49,895 nt of DNA from JBOGNO01 sp050747245 (GCA_050747245.1 JBOGNO010000018.1:1-49895), one strand, 5' to 3'. Counted from the stretch's first letter, positions 1 to 8,627 are shown. Numbers and translations are program-made. Notes: generated from the letters alone by a model not told the origin.

Positions 1-546
1 CAAATTGCCCCGCCGTCGGCGCGAACGCCCAATCACGCTCAAATTCTTGTGCAGCCCAATCTCCTCGGCCCGCCCGATCTGAAGCTCCAGAATAACAACA
101 TGCCCAACTGGGGAGATCCCTTCGCAAAAAGTGTGACTACTTCCAACGGCCCGGGAAGCGGCGGCGGTATGGGCAGCGGCACGGGAACCGGAATCGGCAG
201 CGGCAATGGCGGCGGACTCGGCCCGGGAGAAGGATTCGGAACCGGCGGCGGATATCCGAGCGCGGGTTCTGGCGGCTACGGCATGCCGGAGTGCGCTTAC
301 TGTCCCTCCCCGCCTTTTTCTGACGAGGCCGTCAAAGCGAAGTATCAGGGCACCGTGCTGATTCAAGCGGTCATCAAGCCCGACGGCACTGCCTCCAACA
401 TCCAAGTGATAAAGGGCCTCGGCCTCGGCCTGGATGAAAAGGCAATCGAAGCTGTGCGCAACTGGCGCTTCATCCCGGCGCGTGGCCCCAATGGTCAGGC
501 CTCCGCAGTCGTCGCACAGATCGAAGTCACCTTCCGGTTGCTTTAA
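1..546 (+). CDS. TonB C-terminal domain protein, 5' end outside window
   Basis: The frame is open from the first base, so the true start lies upstream; the GTG at 49 is only an internal candidate. The visible 181 residues comprise a Pro/Asn-rich stretch, a Gly/Ser low-complexity linker (about 142-285) and a C-terminal TonB-like domain (about 310-543). That domain shows the usual order: a Y.G.V strand, V.I..DG, then GLG.GLD..A..AV..W.F.PA and a final strand. Known of the family: TonB C-terminal domains sit in the periplasm and touch outer-membrane partners. Many acidobacterial proteins carry this domain on flexible linkers without being classical TonB, so the exact partner cannot be told. The domain call is secure; the role is inferred. 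Confidence 0.85.
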   Translation, partial: QIAPPSARTPNHAQILVQPNLLGPPDLKLQNNNMPNWGDPFAKSVTTSNGPGSGGGMGSGTGTGIGSGNGGGLGPGEGFGTGGGYPSAGSGGYGMPECAYCPSPPFSDEAVKAKYQGTVLIQAVIKPDGTASNIQVIKGLGLGLDEKAIEAVRNWRFIPARGPNGQASAVVAQIEVTFRLL

Positions 547-579
547 TCCGCACTCTCAATCTTGGCATTTCCGCGCTGG

Positions 580-1452
580 ATGCGAACTTCTGCTACGATT
601 CTCGCCGTGAAGCGATTGCTCGTTCTCTTGCTATTCGTGTTCTTCGCCAGCATTCCCGCCCGTTCTGCGCCACAATCCGATGCCGCGCCACAACCGGGCA
701 CTGTTGAATTCGTCGCGCACGTGGCCCCCTCCGCAGGGCAGGCCGAGCCCGTGCGCGGTTTCTCCTTCTATCTGCTAACAAAAAGTTTCGCGGACATTCG
801 CGCCAACGTCGCCGCCGCGGAACCGCAGACCAGCATGGACGAATTCATAGACAAACTCGAACTCACGCCCGAACTGAAAACGTGGATGAAAAAGCATAAG
901 ACCGTCACGCTTGCGGGCGAGGATTTTATCCGCAGCGTCACCGTGGACGATGTCATGCACGTCAAGGAATTTCGCACCGCCTACGTCAACGACAATCTCA
1001 GCACCGGCACCATGGGATTTCCCACGCCCAAAGCCGATGAGCGCGACAAAGCCAAAAATCCGCAAAAATATCAGAAGGCCATGGACGATTACGATATCGC
1101 CCTGCGCAAATTTATGGTCAACAATCCCGAAAGCATCAGCGGCATGGACCTCATGCTCGGTACCATCAACCCCGATCGAAAATGGCAGCAGCTCAATTAC
1201 GATCGCTTGAAGCGAATCGAAGACAAGGCCTTCGATCTGGCTCACGGAAAATATTTCGCCGGCCACGCGGAGACCGATTCCGAGGGCCACGGCATTTTTC
1301 GCGCCATCCCTCCAGGCGAATATTGGATCAGCACCCTGGGCCTCGATGCCGTGATCGGCGACGCGCGCGCCAGTTGGGATTCCGAAGTAAAAGTCACGCC
1401 CGGCTGCTCTTGCCGCTTCGAACTCTCGCACTACAAAGCCCCCGCGCCCTGA
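580..1452 (+). CDS. Exported protein of unknown function
   Basis: I do not recognise a family. The N-terminus has a basic residue pair, a run of Leu/Val/Phe and then A-R-S-A, a convincing Sec signal peptide, so the mature protein (about 260 residues) should be periplasmic or outer-membrane. The body is charged and rich in Lys/Asp. The C-terminal 60 residues (from GHAETDSEGHG, then IPPGEYWIS) look like a small beta-sandwich of the carboxypeptidase-regulatory type, with a short C-S-C motif near the end. Start choice is uncertain: ATG 580 is used here, GTG 607 lies closer to the hydrophobic core, TTG 562 is also in frame, and no clear ribosome site precedes any of them. The gene follows the TonB-domain gene closely. 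Confidence 0.7.
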   Translation: MRTSATILAVKRLLVLLLFVFFASIPARSAPQSDAAPQPGTVEFVAHVAPSAGQAEPVRGFSFYLLTKSFADIRANVAAAEPQTSMDEFIDKLELTPELKTWMKKHKTVTLAGEDFIRSVTVDDVMHVKEFRTAYVNDNLSTGTMGFPTPKADERDKAKNPQKYQKAMDDYDIALRKFMVNNPESISGMDLMLGTINPDRKWQQLNYDRLKRIEDKAFDLAHGKYFAGHAETDSEGHGIFRAIPPGEYWISTLGLDAVIGDARASWDSEVKVTPGCSCRFELSHYKAPAP

Positions 1453-1699
1453 AGTTTCCTGCGACACCCGCTTCAGTTGAAGGGTCAGTTTCCGACTCGC
1501 CGACTACTGGTGCAGAATCGTCGGATCGGGGGCGCACCGATGAACGGCGAAATCCGTGTGATTACTCAGGGCGGCGACCAAGAACCCGGGGGACTTGCTG
1601 ATTTGGGCAGCCTCTTGTTCTTTGGCCTTTGCCGCAGGCGCGCAAGATGGTATCCACCACCTACGCCCGGCTCCAAATCGGCTGGAGGAGGGAGAACCC

Positions 1700-3001
1700 A
1701 TGAGGATCTTCATCGCAGCGGCTGCCCTAAGCATTACTCTGATTTTTGCCGCCACGCAGTTTCCAGACGCCCCAACGGGCTTTGACAACAAAACCAACGG
1801 CATGGTCGATGATGCGACACATCAGGCCGACCAAGTGAAATTCGAGGAAGTCGAGCAGTTAAGTGATGGCCTCGGACCGCTGTACAACGCGCAGTCCTGC
1901 CGCGAATGCCACCAGAATCCCGTGTCCGGCGCGGCGTCTCAGGTCACGGAATTGCGTGTCGGCCATCGGGGGCCGGACGGACACTTCCGCAATCCCGACA
2001 TCCCGATTGCTCACGGAGCCGAGGTGATTACCGGCCGCTCTCTGGTGAATGATCGCGCCATTTGCCCCAACGCGGCGTTCCCTGACAAGGAAATTCAGGA
2101 ACGCGTTCCAGTGACCGAGACAATCCGCACGTTTCGCCTCTCTCTGAATCTCTTGGGCGATGGCTTCGTCGAGGCCGTTGCCGATCAATCCCTCATCGAT
2201 CTTTCCAAGAAGCAATGCAAATCTTCGCACAAGAAAATCTGCGGCCAGATTCTCTATGTCCCCATCGTGGAGGCGCCTGGACAGATGGGCGTAGGCCGCT
2301 TCGGCTGGAAAGATCAGCATGCCAGCCTGTTATCGTTCTCAGGCGACGCGTACCTCAACGAGATGGGCATCACCAATCGACTGCAACCCGATGAGGTAAC
2401 CAACCTCTGCAACACCGTTTCCGAGCCCAATGACATGCCTGGGCCGGACGGCCTTTCAGACATTGATCACTTTGCCCGCTTCATTCGCGCCACCAAGGCG
2501 CCCGCGCGCGATGCGCAGCTCTCCGGCACGGAGGCTGCCGTGCAGGGCCTCGCCCTGTTCAACAAAATCGGTTGCTCCACTTGCCACATCGAAACACTGA
2601 CCACTGCTCCCGCGGGAACAAAGATCAATGGCGGAACGTTTACGATTCCCGCTGCGCTCGGCTCCATCACCTTTCACCCGTGGAGCGATTTTCTGATGCA
2701 CGACGTGGGCACCGGCGACGGAATCCTGCAGGCCTCGCCCGAGCACTATGGACGCCAGGTCTTCCAGCGGATGTCAGGGTATCTCTCGAAACAAGACTTC
2801 GAGAGCAGCCGGAACAAGATTCGCACTGCTCCTCTATGGGGAGTCCGCCTGCGTCCGCGATTGATGCATGACGGCGCTTCCCTGACACTTCTCGAAGCCA
2901 TCTCCCGACACCGCGGCGAGGCCAGTCACGTCATTCAGCAATTTGAAAAACTGAAACGCACCGAACAGGATGCCCTCATCGAGTTCCTGAAGTCTCTGTG
3001 A
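1700..3001 (+). CDS. Di-heme c-type oxidoreductase (DiHOX / COG3488-like)
   Basis: The 433-residue protein starts at ATG 1700, directly behind a strong GGAGGAGGGAG ribosome site (1684-1694); a longer in-frame TTG start at 1595 is rejected for that reason. A signal peptide (MRIFIAAAALS onward) is followed by two c-type heme sites, CRECH at residues 67-71 and CSTCH at 292-296, far apart as in the di-heme oxidoreductase family formerly called thiol oxidoreductase. A C-terminal stretch with TAPLWGVR.R...MHDG is also typical of di-heme peroxidase-like proteins. It should be a periplasmic redox enzyme or electron carrier. Its substrate is unknown, and no imelysin or iron-uptake gene lies beside it, unlike in some other genomes. 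Confidence 0.85.
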   Translation: MRIFIAAAALSITLIFAATQFPDAPTGFDNKTNGMVDDATHQADQVKFEEVEQLSDGLGPLYNAQSCRECHQNPVSGAASQVTELRVGHRGPDGHFRNPDIPIAHGAEVITGRSLVNDRAICPNAAFPDKEIQERVPVTETIRTFRLSLNLLGDGFVEAVADQSLIDLSKKQCKSSHKKICGQILYVPIVEAPGQMGVGRFGWKDQHASLLSFSGDAYLNEMGITNRLQPDEVTNLCNTVSEPNDMPGPDGLSDIDHFARFIRATKAPARDAQLSGTEAAVQGLALFNKIGCSTCHIETLTTAPAGTKINGGTFTIPAALGSITFHPWSDFLMHDVGTGDGILQASPEHYGRQVFQRMSGYLSKQDFESSRNKIRTAPLWGVRLRPRLMHDGASLTLLEAISRHRGEASHVIQQFEKLKRTEQDALIEFLKSL

Positions 3002-3053
3002 ACTCCAGAGGGCCTCATTGAACGGGGGCGTTCTCTGTCTGGATTCCGTGCGA

Positions 3054-3249
3054 GTGACAGGCCACTCGGAAATGCCCCCTGCTGTCGCTCCCCTTCCCGA
3101 TTTCCCGATCTGCCGTTACAGTTTCCCATCGAGCCTTATGCCACACTTGAACGAATGGATCGAGAAACTGTCGCACGCATCCGCCGACGTGCGCCGTGCG
3201 GCCGCCGCGGAGTTGTACGCTCTCGGCTGTTCCTGGGCGGATGCTGCCA
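3054..3249 (+). repeat. VOC-gene repeat, copy A (upstream region plus first 37 codons)
   Basis: This segment matches 7243-7440 (copy C) nearly throughout, from the shared GTGACrGGCCACTCGGAA block, through GATCTGCCGTTACA, to the codons for MPHLNEWIEKL..ASADVRR and SWADAA. Similarity stops abruptly at about 3249, where a different coding sequence begins. It is the 5' part of the VOC-like gene found whole at 7329. Confidence 0.85.
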
Positions 3250-3803
3250 TTTCCCCTGTGCCGGTAACTCGCCGAGTGAACAGCCGACTCTGGGTTTCTG
3301 ACTGCTATTTCCATCTTTCGCCAACAATTCCATCACGGGCTGCGGCTTTGGCTTATATTGACCTGATGCGGGACAACGCTCGCACCGGCTTCGATGTCGC
3401 TGTCGGGCCCAAGAGGCCAGGATTCACGGTGATGGGCATCTTCCTTTTCTTTGGTGCCATGATGGCCAGTCTGGCCGCCATTACGTTGCTTCGGCGAGGG
3501 ACGGCCCTCGATCGCCTCTGGACTCTCAATCCGATGGCGTACAAGCAGCTCGCGCCTCTGGGTTCCATGGTCGGCATTCTCTTCCTTCTGCTCGGCACAG
3601 TCCTCGCCGCCGCAGGAATCGGGTGGTTCCGGCGCCGCCTTTGGGGATGGAGACTCGCGGTCATAATCATTGCCACACAGGTTCTCAGGAATGTCGTCAG
3701 TTGCGTCAGAGGCGACTTTCTGCGCGGGGGCGCTGGCTTCCTCATCGCAAGTGCGCTTTTGCTGTTTCTTTCGCAGCGCAAAACCAGGGCCACGTTCGCC
3801 TAG
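3138..3803 (+). CDS. Chimeric membrane protein with a VOC-repeat N-terminus
   Basis: Residues 1-37 (MPHLNEWIEKL..., ending SWADAA) are a copy of the start of the VOC-like protein encoded at 7329. After that the sequence is unrelated. From about residue 77 (M at 3366, MRDNARTGFDV) it becomes a four-helix membrane protein with hydrophobic segments near GIFLFFGAMMASLAA, GSMVGILFLLLGTVLAA, LAVIIIATQ and FLIASALLLFLS. Either the repeat has been fused in frame to an older 145-residue membrane protein starting at ATG 3366, or the whole 221-residue protein is made. A TTATATT promoter-like stretch at 3353-3359 just before ATG 3366 fits the first view. Its stop codon overlaps the stop of the opposite-strand gene in the palindrome CTAG (3800-3803). 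Confidence 0.6.
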   Translation: MPHLNEWIEKLSHASADVRRAAAAELYALGCSWADAAISPVPVTRRVNSRLWVSDCYFHLSPTIPSRAAALAYIDLMRDNARTGFDVAVGPKRPGFTVMGIFLFFGAMMASLAAITLLRRGTALDRLWTLNPMAYKQLAPLGSMVGILFLLLGTVLAAAGIGWFRRRLWGWRLAVIIIATQVLRNVVSCVRGDFLRGGAGFLIASALLLFLSQRKTRATFA

Positions 3804-4021
3804 AATTTCTTTCGAAGAAACTCAAAAAGGACATACCCTATGAGTGCGGCTATCGCGGCAATTTCAAAATTGGTAGTGGTAATAACATCTCCGATTGCCC
3901 AGGCCACTCCCCTCTTTTGCCCCATGCCTGAGCGCTCGAATTCTCCCATCAAGAGATTGGAATAAAACAGGAAGATAATGAAACCTACCTCGATCACTGC
4001 TCTCCAGAAATTTTTCTTCAT
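3800..4021 (-). CDS. Small two-helix membrane protein, unknown
   Basis: A 73-residue protein (MKKNFWRAVIE...) with one hydrophobic segment near residues 8-24 and a second near 50-66, ending in FEFLRKKF. The start at 4021 is preceded on its strand by AAGGAG (4034-4039), at a rather long spacing of 12 nt; longer in-frame extensions upstream have no such site. Hydrophobic pattern and basic ends suggest an inner-membrane protein with both termini inside. I recall similar short proteins in acidobacterial genomes but no function. It is convergent with the chimeric gene and shares the CTAG stop overlap. Confidence 0.6.
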   Translation of the reverse strand: MKKNFWRAVIEVGFIIFLFYSNLLMGEFERSGMGQKRGVAWAIGDVITTTNFEIAAIAALIGYVLFEFLRKKF

Positions 4022-4206
4022 TGTCGATACCGGCTCCTTGGCCGGCTCGATTAAGCAGGCACAGTAAGCTCTCAAGGCAGCATACGCATAGCGGCTGGGC
4101 TGGCTGCACCGCTTCTCGTTCCTTTCGGGAGAATACTAGCCAAAAGCAATAACGAACAACCGGAATGGATTTGAACGCGGAACATGCTTTACCTCCTCAC
4201 ATTCTC

Positions 4207-4352
4207 TGCCCTTCCCGATTTCCCGATCTGCCGTTACACTCTCCCATCGAGCTCTATGCCCCACTTGAACGAATGGATCGAGAAACTGGCGAACGCATCC
4301 GCAGACGCGCGCCCTTCGGCCGCCGAGGAACGGTACTCTCTCCTGCCGCGCC
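4207..4352 (+). repeat. VOC-gene repeat, copy B
   Basis: Matches copies A and C from CTTCCCGATTTCCCGATCTG through CCGTTACACTCTCCC and the codons for MPHLNEWIEKLANASAD. It lacks the upstream GTGAC..GGCCACTCGGAA block seen in A and C, and it decays after about 4350. Confidence 0.8.
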
Positions 4353-4399
4353 CAGAACACAAAGTGGCTTCCGTCCTCTTCCAAGACTCGCGGAGGTGA
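4256..4399 (+). pseudogene. Truncated VOC-like gene in repeat copy B
   Basis: ATG 4256 opens the same reading frame as the intact gene at 7329 (MPHLNEWIEKLANASAD) but similarity is lost after about 34 codons and the frame ends at 4399, giving 47 residues against 191. The VOC half-domain is absent, so no function is expected. The remaining stretch 4022-4575 holds this fragment and the leader of the catalase-like gene; I see nothing else in it. Confidence 0.65.
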
Positions 4400-4575
4400 G
4401 TGTAGCAAGCTCATAATTCTGCTGTGCGCTGTTTAGGGCCGTGCACAGCCTCGACATCAATTATCGAAGAACAATTTAGTTCACTCGGGAGGGCCTCGGG
4501 TGTATAAGGGTGGCCGGCGCTCAAAACGGAAATTCCAGCTTTACACAATCTCTAGAAGTATCGAGGAGACTCAAC

Positions 4576-5550
4576 ATGCCGCTTCCTTCAGACGAAAAGC
4601 TCATTGAGCTCGGCAACGATTTAATTAAGCAACTAGACACTCTCTTCGGCCTGCACCCCGGCTTTCGCCCCGCTCACGCTAAGGGCGTTCTGCTGACGGG
4701 CGCCTTCAATCCTTCTGCCGAGGCCGCGTCTCTCACGCGAGCGCCGCACATCGCGCGCGATTCTACGCCGGTAACCGTGCGCCTCTCCAACACGACGGGT
4801 ATTCCTATCATTCCCGATAACGACCCGAACGCCAGTCCTCGCGGACTCGCCATCCGTTTCCATCTTGCCGATCGCGTTCACACCGACATCATCGGCCATT
4901 CGACAGACGGCTTCCCTACCCGGACTGGTCAGGAGTTCCTTGAGTTCCTGCGCGCCGTGGCCGCCAGCGATCCGTCGAAGCCATCGCCATCTCCGGTGGA
5001 GCTTTTCCTAGGCACGCATCCGGCCGCGCTCGCCTTTGTACAAGCGCCCAAGCCAAGTCCTGCCAGCTTCGCGAAGGAGGCCTTTTTCGGCGTGACTGCT
5101 TTCCGATTTACTAACCGGGACGGGGTCACGCGTTATGGGCGCTACCGCATTTCTCCAGCCGCAGGTATCGAACATCTGGACGAGGCGGCCGCCAAGGGCA
5201 AGGACGCCAACTACTTGTTTGACGAGATAACGCAGCGCATCGCGGCGGGCCCGATTCGGTTTGACATCCAGGTTCAGATCGCCAATGAAGGCGACATCGT
5301 GGACGACGCCACGATCCACTGGCCTGCCGATCGGCGGTTCATTCCTTTCGGGTCCATCATTCTCACGGCGATGGCCTCTGATGACGCAGAGCAGCAGAAA
5401 CGGATGATCTTTGACCCGATTCCTCGCGTGGACGGCATCGATCCCTCCGATGACCCTCTGCTCGAACTGCGTGCCGCCATCTACCTGATCAGCGGGCGGC
5501 GCCGGCGCGAGGCTCCCGAGCTTCAGGTCAAAGCTGCCAGCACGATTTGA
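4576..5550 (+). CDS. Catalase-family heme peroxidase (small, SrpA-like)
   Basis: A 324-residue protein of the catalase-related peroxidase group, shorter than true catalases (about 480 residues or more) because the C-terminal extensions are missing. The distal His lies in AHAKGV (H34), followed by the conserved VRLSN..G.P...D..PRG.AIRF block. The axial heme Tyr is probably the one in RAAIYLISGRRR near the end, where these proteins keep Y and a basic patch. No signal peptide is seen, so it is probably cytosolic. It likely removes peroxide using an organic donor or acts as a weak catalase. ATG 4576 is preceded by GAGGAGA (4563-4569); the in-frame GTG 4510 is less likely. The following genes (DUF1330, zinc alcohol dehydrogenase) may form a loose stress group. 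Confidence 0.88.
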   Translation: MPLPSDEKLIELGNDLIKQLDTLFGLHPGFRPAHAKGVLLTGAFNPSAEAASLTRAPHIARDSTPVTVRLSNTTGIPIIPDNDPNASPRGLAIRFHLADRVHTDIIGHSTDGFPTRTGQEFLEFLRAVAASDPSKPSPSPVELFLGTHPAALAFVQAPKPSPASFAKEAFFGVTAFRFTNRDGVTRYGRYRISPAAGIEHLDEAAAKGKDANYLFDEITQRIAAGPIRFDIQVQIANEGDIVDDATIHWPADRRFIPFGSIILTAMASDDAEQQKRMIFDPIPRVDGIDPSDDPLLELRAAIYLISGRRRREAPELQVKAASTI

Positions 5551-5690
5551 GCTGAGGCAGTCGGCCGGGAATCACTGCTGAACAGGACCTACCCTCCGCG
5601 CGCGGGGATCGCAACGACGGCCTTCCTCAACAAGTAAGCGCCTGCGTAGCCGATGCTCTCAACCATGGACACAGAATTAAGGAGAACAAA

Positions 5691-5987
5691 ATGCCAGCTT
5701 ATGTAGTGGTCACCCGAGAGAGGACCCGTGATGCAGCTGAGATTGAGCAATATAAGCAACTCACGCCGCCCAGCTTCAAAGAACATCCAGCAATCATTCG
5801 GGCCATTCACGGCCGCACCGAGGTCCTCGAGGGCAGCGCAGTCGAGGACATCGTTATCCTCGAGTTTCCTACCTACGAAGATGCGAAGGCGTGGTATCAC
5901 AGCTCGGCTTATCAAGCCGCATCGAAGCATCGCCACCAGGGCGGCGACTACCGCTTCATCTTGACGGAAGGCACTTCAGCGCATTGA
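5691..5987 (+). CDS. DUF1330 family protein
   Basis: A 98-residue protein with the DUF1330 pattern: an N-terminal Y.VV...R..D......Y, a central G...VLEG, then V.LEFP..E.A..WY.S..Y.....R........ and a C-terminal strand with D.RF.L. These are dimeric ferredoxin-like alpha-beta barrels related to EthD/ABM domains; no reaction is established. AAGGAGAAC just before the ATG supports the start. It lies between the mini-catalase and the alcohol dehydrogenase, all on one strand, but gaps of about 140 and 190 bp suggest separate promoters. Confidence 0.88.
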   Translation: MPAYVVVTRERTRDAAEIEQYKQLTPPSFKEHPAIIRAIHGRTEVLEGSAVEDIVILEFPTYEDAKAWYHSSAYQAASKHRHQGGDYRFILTEGTSAH

Positions 5988-6175
5988 ATGGGCTCCTTGA
6001 ATCTACTTCAGTCGGCTGATCGCCTCGATTAACAGGAGCGAAGCCGGAACACTGGAAATGAAATCACGCGAGTATCAGACATTTAGGATCCTTTCCAAGT
6101 GACAGCCACTCGGCATCCACAAGCATGCACCGACCGCAAAGGCACTCGCATCCAATCGCGCTGGGAGGAATTGTT

Positions 6176-7162
6176 ATGAAAGCTGCAGTCGTTCCCGCTG
6201 TGAGCAGTTCGTGGCAGGTCCAAGACGTTCCGCAACCTCAACCCGGACCCAATCAAGTGCTGGTGAAAATGCATGCGAGCGGCATCTGCTACACCGACGT
6301 ACATCAAACTCTTGGACGCTTTCCCGGACCATTTCCCCGAATCTTAGGCCACGAGCCGGTCGGCGAGATCGTTGCCGTGGCTCCCGATGTCACGACCCGG
6401 AAGGTGGGCGACCGCGTGGGTACCGCGTGGATTCAATCCACCTGCGGGCGCTGCGAATGGTGCCAGCGTGGCCGCAGAATGTTCTGTCCTTACTTGAAGG
6501 GCACCGGAATTGAAGCACAAGGCGGGCACGCCGAGTACATGCTGATGAATGCCGACGCCACCTATCTGATTCCCGACAAAGTCTCCTATGAGCAGGCAGC
6601 TCCGATCTTCTGCGCGGGATACACGGTCTATAGCGGGCTCCGTTGGGCCGATCCCCAGCCGCATGAGCGCGTAGCCGTGCTCGGGATCGGCGGGCTTGGG
6701 CACTTGGCAGTGCAATACGCGAAAGCCGCAGGCTTCGAAACCATCGCAGTTTCGCACTCCCCCGATAAAGACAAGTTGATCCGCGAGCTCGGCGTGGATG
6801 AAATTGTCCGCGACGGAAAGAACCTTGCGGCAGCGGGCGGTGCCGACATCATCCTCAGCACTTCCAATTCGACGAAGTCCATGGTGGACAGCATTCAGGG
6901 ATTACGGCCAGACGGCCGCCTGATCGCTATGGGCGCGGACGCGGAGCCACTTTCCATCTCGCTGACAGATCTCATCCTGAAGCGCATCCGCATCATCGGC
7001 AGCCAGCAAAACGGCCCCGAATATCTCTACGAAGCGCTTGATTTCGTAGCGCAAGGAAAAGTTAAAACGATTGTCGAGACCTACCCATTGGCAGATGCGC
7101 CGAAAGCTTACGAACGCGTTGCGCAGGGCAAGGCCCGCTTCCGCGCCGTCCTCACAATGTAG
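6176..7162 (+). CDS. Zinc-dependent alcohol dehydrogenase
   Basis: A 328-residue medium-chain dehydrogenase. Catalytic zinc ligands are C38 (in GICYTD), H59 and E60 (GHEPVGE) and C146 (IFCAGYTVY). The structural zinc site is complete with C90, C93, C96 and C104. The NAD(P)-binding GIGGLG motif is at 169-174. It should oxidise alcohols or reduce aldehydes in the cytosol, most like the AdhP/AdhA group; the substrate cannot be read from the sequence. The start at 6176 follows GGGAGGAA (6163-6170); an in-frame start at 6125 lacks a ribosome site. Confidence 0.92.
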   Translation: MKAAVVPAVSSSWQVQDVPQPQPGPNQVLVKMHASGICYTDVHQTLGRFPGPFPRILGHEPVGEIVAVAPDVTTRKVGDRVGTAWIQSTCGRCEWCQRGRRMFCPYLKGTGIEAQGGHAEYMLMNADATYLIPDKVSYEQAAPIFCAGYTVYSGLRWADPQPHERVAVLGIGGLGHLAVQYAKAAGFETIAVSHSPDKDKLIRELGVDEIVRDGKNLAAAGGADIILSTSNSTKSMVDSIQGLRPDGRLIAMGADAEPLSISLTDLILKRIRIIGSQQNGPEYLYEALDFVAQGKVKTIVETYPLADAPKAYERVAQGKARFRAVLTM

Positions 7163-7242
7163 TGGTCGATCCCAGCAGTCAGACTCAGAAATGATGCCGC
7201 GCCCGAAGTCCCGTTCTTGGCAGCGGCAGCCATTGCTCCCGG

Positions 7243-7440
7243 GTGACGGGCCACTCGGAATTTGACTCACTGCCTTCGCTTCCCTTCCCCATTCCGCGAT
7301 CTGCCGTTACACTCTCCCCTCGAGTGCTATGCCACACTTGAACGAATGGATCGAGAAACTGGCGAACGCCTCCGCTGACGTGCGCCGTTCGGCCGCTGCT
7401 GAGTTGTACTCTCTCGGCCGCTCTTGGGCGGATGCTGCCA
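7243..7440 (+). repeat. VOC-gene repeat, copy C (intact locus)
   Basis: The probable parent of copies A (3054-3249) and B (4207-4352). The shared part runs from GTGACGGGCCACTCGGAA through GATCTGCCGTTACACT to about codon 37 of the VOC-like gene. TACACT at 7308-7313, 15 nt before the ATG, looks like a -10 element and is kept in copy B and nearly in A, so the repeat appears to carry its own promoter. Confidence 0.85.
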
Positions 7441-7904
7441 CGGCCGCCTGGCGAACCGATGCCGAACTCGCGTCGCTCTTGCTTCCCGCGCCCACTGTCG
7501 GGATTGCCGTCTCGCCGCAACACTTCGAATCCATTCGCGCCGCAAATGGCTCGCCCCGCCTCGCCGATGTCCCTCCGGAGCAGGACGCCATGGAATTCGA
7601 GTTGCACTTCGGTGGCGGCGTGCGGCTCGACATCCTCACCACCCGCGCGCCCGCGGCGAGTGGCGCTATCGCCCAATTCCTGCGCAAACTTGGCGAAGGC
7701 ATCCAGCAGGTCGAATACGAAACCACCAATGTTGACCGCGCCGTCGAGCTTCTCCGCGCAAAGCGGCGCGTCGAGGCCGTCTACCCGCAAACGCGCCCTG
7801 GCGCGGATGGCACCCGCGTCAATTTCTTCCTCGCCAGCGCACCCGATGGCCGCAAAGTCCTCATTGAGCTGTACGAAGTCCCGAAAACTGGGGATAAGCC
7901 CTGA
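7329..7904 (+). CDS. VOC/glyoxalase-like domain protein
   Basis: A 191-residue protein. Residues 1-50 are a helical leader (MPHLNEWIEKLANASAD, then SAAAELYSLGRSWADAA). Residues from about 90 to 185 resemble a vicinal-oxygen-chelate half-domain of the methylmalonyl-CoA epimerase type: a strand with FELHFGGGVRLDILTT, an alpha helix with FLRKLGEGIQQVEYE, then VDRAVELLRAK and a closing G.RVNFFLAS...GRKVLIELYE. Metal-binding residues of true VOC enzymes are only partly visible, so catalysis is uncertain. This is the only complete member of three related loci in the first 8 kb. Confidence 0.7.
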   Translation: MPHLNEWIEKLANASADVRRSAAAELYSLGRSWADAATAAWRTDAELASLLLPAPTVGIAVSPQHFESIRAANGSPRLADVPPEQDAMEFELHFGGGVRLDILTTRAPAASGAIAQFLRKLGEGIQQVEYETTNVDRAVELLRAKRRVEAVYPQTRPGADGTRVNFFLASAPDGRKVLIELYEVPKTGDKP

Positions 7905-8096
7905 TCCCGCGGCGTCTCTAACTACCAGGGAGCGTCGCAAGTCGGCCAACCCGCTATGAAGATTCTTCATCCCATTCCCTCACAGTCTCAATCGAGTTGG
8001 TGGCCTTCGGCAGCGCCATACCCCTATTTGCTGCTTGGCCCCGTGTAACGAATTCGGTTATTCTCCGTCAAACCATATCAGGCGAGGTGAATTGGT

Positions 8097-8627
8097 ATGT
8101 CCTACGTCCAAGAACTTGAACCCACGCACGCGGATATCGATGTTCGTGAACTCTACGGAAAAATCGAAAACCGGCTCGGCTTCTTGCCCCGCTATTTCAA
8201 GGCCCTCGGCGCCAAGCCCCGCGTGATCGAAGCGCAATTGGCTCTGAACGACGCGATCCTTGAAGATGGCGCGCTCCCCATGACCCTCAAGGAGCAGATC
8301 GGGCTCGTCGTCAGCGGCATCAACACTTCCTCTTACTGCATTTGGTTTCACATGGAGTTGCTGCGCCGCTTCGGAATCGAAAAGGCGGTCTCCCGCAAGC
8401 TCTGCACCGATTACCAGAACGCTCCGGTGGACGCAAAGACTCAGGCGCTCTTCCGTTTCGCCGACAAGCTGACGCGCAACACCCTCGACTTTGAAGAATC
8501 CGATGTGCAGGCGGTCCGCGACGCGGGATGGGGCGACGACGAAATCCGCGAGACAATCCTCACCGTCGCCTACTTTAACTACATCAATCGTGTTTCTTTG
8601 GGCCTCGGCGTCGTCGAAGATTTCTAA
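8097..8627 (+). CDS. Carboxymuconolactone decarboxylase/AhpD-like protein
   Basis: A 176-residue all-helical protein of the peroxidase-related CMD group. The core helix pair is at about 64-95 with LKEQIGLVVSGIN, followed by S78-S-Y-C81...H85. In AhpD-like members the motif is CxxC...H; here the first Cys is Ser while the second Cys and His remain, so a normal disulfide cycle is not expected unless C81 works alone. The C-terminal half repeats the helical CMD topology (FADKLTRN...W.DDEI.E.I..VAYFNYINR). Probably cytosolic and linked to peroxide or alkyl-hydroperoxide handling; the natural substrate is unknown. Confidence 0.85.
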   Translation: MSYVQELEPTHADIDVRELYGKIENRLGFLPRYFKALGAKPRVIEAQLALNDAILEDGALPMTLKEQIGLVVSGINTSSYCIWFHMELLRRFGIEKAVSRKLCTDYQNAPVDAKTQALFRFADKLTRNTLDFEESDVQAVRDAGWGDDEIRETILTVAYFNYINRVSLGLGVVEDF

